In this document: positions 6,739 to 12,748 of the stretch, piece by piece | How positions within the stretch are numbered: position 1 is the first letter of the stretch | Layout of the letters: every line of letters begins with the position of its first letter | Assembly (NCBI GenBank): GCA_008017145.1 | Contig: SSGY01000220.1 | Span: forward strand, 1 to 12,748 | Length of the DNA stretch: 12,748 bases | Reading direction: 5' to 3' | Origin: Neisseriales bacterium | GTDB taxonomy: Bacteria; Pseudomonadota; Gammaproteobacteria; Burkholderiales; UBA11063 | Notes under the pieces: model-generated | The model's database searches: none | Told to the model about the DNA's origin: nothing | Seen by the model: only the letters and a program-made list of their open reading frames with translations | Program-made: the position numbers and the translations under genes

Positions 6739-9700
6739 GCAAAATATTAGTTATTGGTTCGGGCGGACTAAGAGTTGGGCAAGCTGGTGAATTTGACTAT
6801 TCTGGTTCACAAGCAATTAAAGCCTTTAAAGATGATGGGCATCAGGTAGTTTTGGTAAATCCGAATATCGCCACTGTACAAACCGACAACAACATGGCGG
6901 ATAAAACCTATTTTGTACCATTGCAAATTAAGGAACTTGAGCAAATTCTGATTGAAGAAAAAATCAAGCTACTGGCATTAGGTTTTGGTGGGCAAACGGC
7001 ACTTAATCTTGGCTTGGAATTGCATAAAAGCGGAATCTTGCAACAATACAATATCGAGGTGTTAGGCTCCTCAATCGCTTCAATTTTAGCCACTGAAGAT
7101 CGTGAGCTTTTTCGCGATACTCTCCTAAAGCATCAAATCAAAACACCAGTTAGTAAATTAGCAACGACTTGCGAACAAGCTGTCGCTATGGCGCAGGAAA
7201 TTGGCTACCCGTTGATGATGCGTTCAGGATTTTCACTTGGTGGACTAGGCTCAGGTAAAATTAGTTCCGAGGAAGAATTAATCACTAAAGTAACTCAGAC
7301 ACTCAGCATCACTCCGCAAGTTTTACTTGAAGAGTATCTGACTGGCTGGAAAGAGTTTGAATACGAAATCGTCCGTGATACGGCGGGTAATGCACTAACT
7401 ATTTGCAATATGGAAAATCTTGACCCAATGGGAATTCATACTGGAGAAAGCATAGTGGTTGCCCCAGCACAAACACTGAATGACCGTGAGCATCAACAAT
7501 TACGCGACGTGGCTCTTCAGGCTGCCGAGATTTTCGCAATTATCGGTGAATGTAATATTCAGTTTGCCGTTAATCCAACCAATGGTGATTATCGGGTAAT
7601 TGAAATGAACCCACGCCTATCACGTTCTTCAGCTCTCGCATCCAAAGCAACTGGGTACCCTCTTGCTTATGTGGCAGCTAAATTATGTCTGGGCTATCAA
7701 CTCTACCAGATCCGCAATCATATGACTACGGCAACCAGCGCATTTTTTGAACCCGCACTGGATTATATTGTGGTAAAAATTCCGCGTTGGGATACCCATA
7801 AACTTCGTGAAGCTGAACGTAAAATTGGTAGTGAGATGAAAAGCGTCGGTGAAGTAATGGCAATCGGTCGGAGTTTTCCGGAAGCATTACAAAAAGCGGT
7901 ACAAATGCTTAATATCGGTGCTTCATGCTTACTAGATTATCCACAGCAAACCCCGAATTTAGCCGATGAGCTCGAATTTGCCACCGATAGAAGGATTTTT
8001 GCACTCTACCAATGGTTTGCACAAGGCAATAGCGTTACTCAAGCCGTACAATTATCGCATATCGACCCATGGTTTCTCAATCAAATCCAGCAAATTGCAG
8101 ACTTTAGTAATGACTTTAGCAAGCAAGAATTAGACGCAGCTAATTTACTCGCTGCTAAACAACTTGGACTTAGTGACAAAGCAATTGCCAATATCCATAA
8201 TCTGAATGAATTTGCCATCCGCGCATTACGCCTTAAGTATGGTGTACAGCCAGTTGTTAAACAAATTGATACGGTTGCGGGTGAATTTCAAGCCCAGAGT
8301 AATTACTTGTACCTAACTTATCATGGAACACATCATGATTTAGTACCCTCGTCTGAGCATATATGTATCTTGGGTTCTGGTCCGTATGCAATTGGCTCAT
8401 CTGTGGAGTTCGATTGGTGCACGGTCAATCTCGCGCGTGAATTACGCAAACAGAAGCAAAATGTAATCATCATTAATTCCAACCCTGAAACCGTGTCAAC
8501 TGACTATGATGAATCCGAACGGCTCTATTTTGAACCATTATCACTGGAGCGGGTGGCTGATATTTTGGAGTTTGAAAATCCACAAGCCACCGTAGTGAGT
8601 GTCGGCGGGCAAGCCGCCAATAACCTAGTGTTGCCACTTAGTAAATTAGGTCATCGTTTAATGGGAACCAGTGCGACAAACATAAACCAAGCCGAAGATC
8701 GGCAATTATTTTCGCAATTACTCCATGATGCCGAAATTGATCAACCGCGTTGGATTAACGCCACCACTAGTCAACAGATTATTGATTTTGTAACCGAAGT
8801 GGGTTTCCCTGTAATCGTGCGCCCGTCCTATGTTTTATCTGGTGCGGCCATGAAAGTAGCGACTAACCACGAGGATTTAGAGCAATATTTAGCCACCGCA
8901 CTAAAAATCTCACCGTCTAATTCAGTAGTAGTCTGCCAGTTTATTAGCGATGCTGCAGAAATTGAAGTTGATGGCGTAGCAGCAAATGGAGCAATTATTT
9001 TTAGCGCAATTGCCGAACATATCGAAAATGCAGGTGTCCACTCAGGCGATGCAACTTTAGTTTACCCAGCACAAAATCTGTCTGCTGAAATAATGGCTCA
9101 GATTAATACTATTGCTAGCAAAATTGTTGCAGCGCTAAATATTCATGGTCCATTCAATATGCAATTATTGCTTAAAGACAATCAGCTCAAAGTTATTGAA
9201 TGTAATGTGCGTGCCTCACGCTCTTTCCCTTTCATCTCAAAAGTTAGTGGTTATAATCTAATTGAATTAGTCACTCAGGTTTTTCTAAATCCGCAAGCAG
9301 TAGAACCAATAGCAACACCACAACTCAACCATCTGGGGGTAAAAACCCCGGTATTTTCCTACAATCGTTTCAAAGGTTGTGATCCAGTGGCACAGGTTGA
9401 AATGTCATCAACCGGCGAAGTTGCCTGCATTGGTACAGATTTATTAACTACCTTTTATCGCTCATGGCAAGCAGCTGGACAAACGATAAATGGCAAACGT
9501 TTACTAATCGGTGCACCTCAAAGCGCACTGCAAAAGTTAGCACCATCACTAACTGAACTGCACAAGCAAGGTTGGCTAATCAGCGCGGATAATTCAACCT
9601 GTACCGAACTAAATGCTAAGGCTAAGAATTTTACGCATTTAGTAGCAGACATACCTAGTGCAATCAAACAGCAACAATTTGATTTAGTTATTAATATCCC

Positions 9701-9836
9701 TGAGAATGTTTATGATTCACACCAAAATCAGGAACAATTTACTATCCGTCGTCAAGCAATTGATTATCATATCCCCTTGATAACTAATTTACAACTGGCT
9801 AATTTAATTTTAGAATGTCTAATTTTGGAGCAATAA
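6735..9836 (+). CDS. carB: Carbamoyl-phosphate synthase large subunit CarB (eukaryote/Bacteroidetes-like type)
   Basis: Makes carbamoyl phosphate from bicarbonate, ammonia and two ATP. Two ATP-grasp halves are visible: GSGGLRVGQAGEFDYSGSQ (8-26) through EMNPRLSRSSALASKATGYP (290-309), and GSGPYAIGSSVEFDWC (547-562) through ECNVRASRSFPFISK (822-836). The oligomerisation region lies between them, and an MGS-like allosteric domain occupies about 920-1033. At 1033 residues it is shorter than E. coli CarB (1073). Many diagnostic stretches agree with human CAD and Bacteroidetes CPS rather than E. coli: NPNIATVQT, SYVLSGAAM, GPFNMQL and IECNVR. In the allosteric domain, Asn987 is kept (E. coli Asn1015), but the next key position is Pro989 where E. 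coli has Thr1017, and the region of Lys993 appears deleted. UMP control may therefore be lost. It overlaps carA by 4 nt, and argD follows 1 nt after the stop. Confidence 0.96.
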   Translation: MSKILVIGSGGLRVGQAGEFDYSGSQAIKAFKDDGHQVVLVNPNIATVQTDNNMADKTYFVPLQIKELEQILIEEKIKLLALGFGGQTALNLGLELHKSGILQQYNIEVLGSSIASILATEDRELFRDTLLKHQIKTPVSKLATTCEQAVAMAQEIGYPLMMRSGFSLGGLGSGKISSEEELITKVTQTLSITPQVLLEEYLTGWKEFEYEIVRDTAGNALTICNMENLDPMGIHTGESIVVAPAQTLNDREHQQLRDVALQAAEIFAIIGECNIQFAVNPTNGDYRVIEMNPRLSRSSALASKATGYPLAYVAAKLCLGYQLYQIRNHMTTATSAFFEPALDYIVVKIPRWDTHKLREAERKIGSEMKSVGEVMAIGRSFPEALQKAVQMLNIGASCLLDYPQQTPNLADELEFATDRRIFALYQWFAQGNSVTQAVQLSHIDPWFLNQIQQIADFSNDFSKQELDAANLLAAKQLGLSDKAIANIHNLNEFAIRALRLKYGVQPVVKQIDTVAGEFQAQSNYLYLTYHGTHHDLVPSSEHICILGSGPYAIGSSVEFDWCTVNLARELRKQKQNVIIINSNPETVSTDYDESERLYFEPLSLERVADILEFENPQATVVSVGGQAANNLVLPLSKLGHRLMGTSATNINQAEDRQLFSQLLHDAEIDQPRWINATTSQQIIDFVTEVGFPVIVRPSYVLSGAAMKVATNHEDLEQYLATALKISPSNSVVVCQFISDAAEIEVDGVAANGAIIFSAIAEHIENAGVHSGDATLVYPAQNLSAEIMAQINTIASKIVAALNIHGPFNMQLLLKDNQLKVIECNVRASRSFPFISKVSGYNLIELVTQVFLNPQAVEPIATPQLNHLGVKTPVFSYNRFKGCDPVAQVEMSSTGEVACIGTDLLTTFYRSWQAAGQTINGKRLLIGAPQSALQKLAPSLTELHKQGWLISADNSTCTELNAKAKNFTHLVADIPSAIKQQQFDLVINIPENVYDSHQNQEQFTIRRQAIDYHIPLITNLQLANLILECLILEQ

Positions 9837-9837
9837 C

Positions 9838-11043
9838 ATGAGTTCAAATTTACGTCAAGAATACCCGAATTATTTCCTTGATATTTATGGTCAAGTGGAT
9901 TTCGTACCCGTGCGTGGAGTTGGCTCACGCCTTTATGGTGCGAATGATGAAGTTATCGATTTTGCAGGTGGGATTGCAGTGAATGCCCTCGGTCATGCTC
10001 ACCCAAAAATGATTGAAGCTTTAACTACACAAGCCCAAAAACTGTGGCATGTCAGCAATATCATGGTTAATCAGCCCGCTGTAGAACTTGGTAAAGCGTT
10101 GGTAAATGCCAGCGACTTTGATAAAGTATTTATCTGTAATAGCGGAACTGAAGCAGTTGAAGCGGGGCTTAAGCTTGCCAGACGCTATGGCTTAGTTAAT
10201 TTTGGCGCGTATAAGCACAAAATCGTGTCCTTCAAAAATAGTTTTCATGGACGGACGCTTTTTGCGGTATCGACTGGCGGACAAAGTAAATATAGCGCCG
10301 ATTTTGCACCGTTACCCGCAGGAATAGTTCATGGTGAATTTAATGATTTAACTAGTGCCGAAGAGTTAATTGATGAAAACACCGCTGTGGTGATTGTCGA
10401 AGTAATTCAGGCAGAGGGTGGAATCATTAAAGCATCTACCGAATTTTTGATCAAGCTTCGTGAGCTATGCGATAAGCATCAGGCAATCCTGATGTTTGAT
10501 GAGGTTCAAACTGGAATTGGGCGCACAGGTAAACTCTTTGCCTATCAGCATTATCCAATTCAACCAGATCTGATTAGTATCGCCAAAGCTTTGGGTGGCG
10601 GCTTTCCAATTGGTGCAATTTTAGTAAAAGAAAAATTTAGTTCAGGTTTTGCCATCGGCTCACATGGTACAACTTTTGGCGGTAATCCACTAGCGTGTGC
10701 CGTTGCGTTAAGCGTATTTAATATTATCAATACATCTGAGGTTTTAGCGGGTGTAACCCAACGCGAACAGGTTTTTCGGGAACAACTGAACTTACTAAAT
10801 CAGGAGCTGAATTTATTTGATGAGATTCGCGGACAAGGATTATTAATCGGTGCGGCACTTAAACCACAATACCACGGACGAGCGCGTGAAATCATGAATC
10901 TGAGTTTTATACACGGCGTTGCGCTACTAAACGCATCACCGAATGTAATTCGCTTTACCCCATCACTAATAATCCCAGAAGAGGATATTATGCTTGGTAT
11001 GAATCGTTTTAAGACTGCATTACACAAGTTTAGTGCAGAATAA
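9838..11043 (+). CDS. argD: Acetylornithine aminotransferase ArgD
   Basis: PLP enzyme that transaminates N-acetylglutamate semialdehyde with glutamate to give N-acetylornithine, feeding ArgJ. At 401 residues it has the usual length. Motifs in order are GGIAVNALGHAHP (44-56), CNSGTEAVEAGLKLARR (100-116, phosphate binding), SFHGRT (135-140), QAEGG (191-195), FDEVQTGIGRTGK (220-232, PLP ring aspartate), and the PLP lysine Lys250 in ISIAKALGGGFPIGA. HGTTFGGNPLAC follows. A close relative acting on other omega-amino substrates (GABA or succinylornithine) cannot be excluded from sequence, but the gene context argues for arginine synthesis. GGAG at 9827-9830 gives a 7-nt spacing to the ATG, and the start is 1 nt after the carB stop. 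A terminator follows 20 nt after the stop. Confidence 0.95.
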   Translation: MSSNLRQEYPNYFLDIYGQVDFVPVRGVGSRLYGANDEVIDFAGGIAVNALGHAHPKMIEALTTQAQKLWHVSNIMVNQPAVELGKALVNASDFDKVFICNSGTEAVEAGLKLARRYGLVNFGAYKHKIVSFKNSFHGRTLFAVSTGGQSKYSADFAPLPAGIVHGEFNDLTSAEELIDENTAVVIVEVIQAEGGIIKASTEFLIKLRELCDKHQAILMFDEVQTGIGRTGKLFAYQHYPIQPDLISIAKALGGGFPIGAILVKEKFSSGFAIGSHGTTFGGNPLACAVALSVFNIINTSEVLAGVTQREQVFREQLNLLNQELNLFDEIRGQGLLIGAALKPQYHGRAREIMNLSFIHGVALLNASPNVIRFTPSLIIPEEDIMLGMNRFKTALHKFSAE

Positions 11044-11063
11044 GTCAGTTAAATTAGAAAAAG

Positions 11064-11095
11064 ACAACGCAGATATAAGTCATGCGTTGTTTTTT
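11064..11095. terminator. Bidirectional intrinsic terminator between argD and the convergent lipoprotein gene
   Basis: ACAACGCA (11064-11071) and TGCGTTGT (11083-11090) form an 8-bp perfect stem with an 11-nt loop, followed by a T-run on the + strand. A-rich sequence (AGAAAAAG) precedes it, giving a T-run on the minus strand. It ends the argD transcript and can also serve the gene ending at 11113. Confidence 0.85.
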
Positions 11096-11112
11096 ATTAA
11101 CAAAACACTAGA

Positions 11113-12474
11113 TTAGAAACTTAATGAATAAACTGCCGAAGCACTGCCATTCGCAGTATATGCATAAACATTTCCATTGTACCCAGCAGAGAAATTATAA
11201 ATTTGTGAACCAATCAAAGGATTAGGAATTGCAACATTTAACCAAGCATTGGAACCATTTGGTAATACATAGACCTGATTATTGAAAGTACCCACATAAA
11301 TGTTATTGCTGTAATCAACATACACTACCGATACATTGGAAGGAACATTGGAATACTTAGTGCTATCCGTCAGATTAGCTAAGCCATAAGCTCCGCTGGC
11401 ACTACTAGTTAGCGTAGCTGAGTAAACAGCGCTATTCCCTTGAGTCCAAGCAATAATTGTATTGGAATTATTACTGCCTTGAGGAGTTGCGGCAATTGCA
11501 TTGACTGCACCCAGAGTGTTATACCCGCCTGTAGCTTGATATGAATTTGCGGTTACTGGTGATGATTCAAAAGTATAGCTTGCACCGGCAGCTTTAGCTA
11601 TTGCAGTCAAATTAACAATGGAAGCAGTGGTAAATGCGTTAGCTTCCGCGTTTGCAGGGATTATACCGACACAGACATCACCAGAGTTAGTTCCAGCAAG
11701 AAACAATGGATTATTATGGAAACTTGAGGCGGCAACCGCTGAAACTGTTGTTGCACCCTGACCGACAACATCACGACTACCACTACCACTAGCGACACAA
11801 GAAGCCAATGAAACATATGCCTCTGACTCAACTGGCGTGCCTAACCCTGAATTATTTGAAAGCATATTATATCCAATCGATTCTGCACCAGAAACACCCG
11901 GTAACCCATAACCAACAAACATAAACTGAGTATTACCGCTATTACTGGTAACCAGTCTTGCCCCAGTAGGCGCATTGCTTCCGGCACAGCCACTAGCTCC
12001 AGCTTGCGGATTACCAAAGCAGATGGTACGATTAACATTAGTTAGTGTCGCTGATTCCCAGGTTGCAGTATTACTAGTAGTACTTAAAGGTAAGCTTAGA
12101 CTAGCAGTGAAATAAACTGCAACATCACTAGGAGCTGGGGCTGGACCAAACAAGATATTAGCGGAAGTAAGCCATGCACCAATAATACTTGTACCAGTAG
12201 TCATGCTTAAATCTGCAGTTAACGGAGCAAATACCGAACCTGTCGCATTCCCAAGTAGGTACAATGGATTTCCTGTTGTAGTATTAACAAACACAGAACC
12301 AGTTCCCATACCCGCACCTAAATTTTGTGCGGGTGCTGAACCAGTAGGTGCAGCAACAGAAGTTATCGTCAAAGTAGCAGCAGGCGAATTAGTGCTGCTG
12401 CCGCCACCTGAATTACATGTGACTACCGCTGCAATCAGTGTCGTGGCAGTAATTAATTTTATAATATTTTTCAT
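11113..12474 (-). CDS. Putative secreted lipoprotein with propeller-like repeats, unknown function
   Basis: I do not recognise the family. The start at 12474 gives 453 residues and a standard short signal peptide, with LITATTLIAAVVTC ending at Cys20 and followed by the NSGGGSSTNSP linker typical of exported lipoproteins. The lipobox is imperfect: Thr rather than Gly, Ala or Ser lies directly before the cysteine. An AAAGGA site 8 nt upstream supports this start; an in-frame ATG at 12507 would add 11 mostly basic residues before the signal. The mature part is rich in Ser, Thr, Ala, Gly and Asn. Four other cysteines (152, 163, 226, 268) could form two disulfides. Repeated short beta-strand units occur, such as NNIYVGTFNNQVYVL and GNVYAYTANGSASAVYSL near the C-terminus, and NPLYLLG (69-75) and NPLFLAG (255-261). 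These suggest a beta-propeller or similar repeat fold. It is convergent to, and separate from, the arginine cluster. Confidence 0.75.
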   Translation of the reverse strand: MKNIIKLITATTLIAAVVTCNSGGGSSTNSPAATLTITSVAAPTGSAPAQNLGAGMGTGSVFVNTTTGNPLYLLGNATGSVFAPLTADLSMTTGTSIIGAWLTSANILFGPAPAPSDVAVYFTASLSLPLSTTSNTATWESATLTNVNRTICFGNPQAGASGCAGSNAPTGARLVTSNSGNTQFMFVGYGLPGVSGAESIGYNMLSNNSGLGTPVESEAYVSLASCVASGSGSRDVVGQGATTVSAVAASSFHNNPLFLAGTNSGDVCVGIIPANAEANAFTTASIVNLTAIAKAAGASYTFESSPVTANSYQATGGYNTLGAVNAIAATPQGSNNSNTIIAWTQGNSAVYSATLTSSASGAYGLANLTDSTKYSNVPSNVSVVYVDYSNNIYVGTFNNQVYVLPNGSNAWLNVAIPNPLIGSQIYNFSAGYNGNVYAYTANGSASAVYSLSF

Positions 12475-12481
12475 GGCAGAT

Positions 12482-12488
12482 TTCCTTT
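12482..12488 (-). promoter_or_regulatory. Shine-Dalgarno site supporting the lipoprotein start at 12474
   Basis: On the minus strand AAAGGAA stands 8 nt before the ATG at 12474-12472. No comparable site precedes the in-frame ATG at 12507 except the coupling arrangement described for the leader ORF. Confidence 0.6.
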
Positions 12489-12503
12489 TCTTGGTTAGTT
12501 TTT

Positions 12504-12548
12504 TCATATAAATACTCTTACTACATGACAGAAATTAACTTTTTGCAT
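12504..12548 (-). CDS. Possible 14-codon leader ORF upstream of the lipoprotein gene
   Basis: The minus strand reads ATG to TGA as MQKVNFCHVVRVFI, with a near-consensus GGAGGT at 12557-12552, 3 nt upstream. The TGA overlaps the ATG at 12507 as ATGA, the in-frame upstream start of the lipoprotein frame. This could couple translation of a leader to an alternative lipoprotein start. Chance cannot be excluded: the peptide shows no recognisable motif, and a stop lies seven codons before its ATG in the same frame. Confidence 0.3.
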   Translation of the reverse strand: MQKVNFCHVVRVFI

Positions 12549-12549
12549 T

Positions 12550-12565
12550 TTACCTCCATCGGTAA
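12550..12565 (-). promoter_or_regulatory. Small hairpin overlapping the leader ribosome-binding site
   Basis: TTACC (12550-12554) and GGTAA (12561-12565) form a 5-bp stem with a 6-nt loop that includes GGAGGT as read on the minus strand. It could weakly mask the site. It is short and A+T-rich, so a function is speculative. Confidence 0.25.
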
Positions 12566-12748
12566 GTAACTAATGCACAGCGAAATAAGCTTAATTGCAT
12601 CGTATAAATTATTGTTCAGTTTTTGAATCAATAAATCATAACCATACCTAAAAAAGCTACTTTGTTTATAACCATGTTTTTTTAGCATAATTGGTTTATA
12701 GCTAGCTTTAACTAATCCAATTAAATAACAAATTGTTAACGCTAGAAC
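12566..12748. other. AT-rich upstream region with no recognised gene
   Basis: No credible ORF, tRNA or clear promoter was found on either strand. The minus strand here must contain the lipoprotein promoter, but no -35/-10 pair with good spacing stood out. A weak CTAAAAAA/TTTTTTAG inverted repeat at 12648-12685 is not G+C-rich enough to call a terminator. Confidence 0.4.

Noticed and set aside
12203..12511. 102-codon frame on the + strand opposite the lipoprotein start
   Set aside because: It is antisense to the signal peptide and Ser/Thr/Gly-rich region of a better-supported gene. Its hydrophobic tail mirrors that region.
12648..12685. CTAAAAAA/TTTTTTAG inverted repeat as a terminator of an upstream gene
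   Set aside because: The stem is almost all A-T with a loop of over 20 nt, and it would be unstable.

Overview
The window is an AT-rich bacterial chromosome segment that is almost entirely an arginine-biosynthesis cluster on the + strand. The order is argJ (5' end cut by the window edge), argB, argC, argH, argG, carA, carB, argD. A bidirectional terminator follows, and then a convergent minus-strand gene for a putative secreted lipoprotein. No argA, argF or argR lies in the window, so the pathway must be completed from elsewhere. The organism is not certain. The low G+C, Shine-Dalgarno sites and a lipoprotein-type signal sequence fit a low-GC Gram-negative such as a proteobacterium. ArgH and the carbamoyl-phosphate synthetase, however, look like the forms found in Bacteroidetes and (for CPS) eukaryotes, so a mixed ancestry is possible.

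Together the genes make acetylglutamyl phosphate (ArgB), its semialdehyde (ArgC) and acetylornithine (ArgD), and recover ornithine by acetyl transfer (ArgJ). CarA/CarB supply carbamoyl phosphate, and ArgG/ArgH turn citrulline into arginine. The tight junctions (argJ/argB 3 nt, argB/argC and carA/carB ATGA overlaps, carB/argD 1 nt) indicate co-translation. The placement of carAB against argD suggests that this CPS serves arginine synthesis.

The unusual part lies between the genes. The three long gaps inside the cluster (argC-argH, argH-argG, argG-carA) are each filled by nested palindromes. The first two (called E1 and E2 here) share a colinear core of about 131 bp at roughly 85% identity. Their middle stem shows compensatory base-pair changes, and a 37-nt stretch containing the apical loop is identical. 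Their outermost arms (18 and 22 bp, each a perfect inverted repeat) are unrelated to each other in sequence. The third gap holds two related ~55-bp hairpin elements in opposite orientation (E4 and E3), and E3 is again wrapped in 16-bp arms of its own. None looks like an intrinsic terminator. They are best described as families of structured intergenic repeats with conserved cores and locus-specific self-complementary arms. This is the most likely undescribed system in the window.

The right end (11113-12748) holds the putative lipoprotein, whose start is best placed at 12474. Upstream of it is a possible 14-codon leader ORF that overlaps a second, upstream in-frame ATG. The last ~200 bases show no convincing gene.
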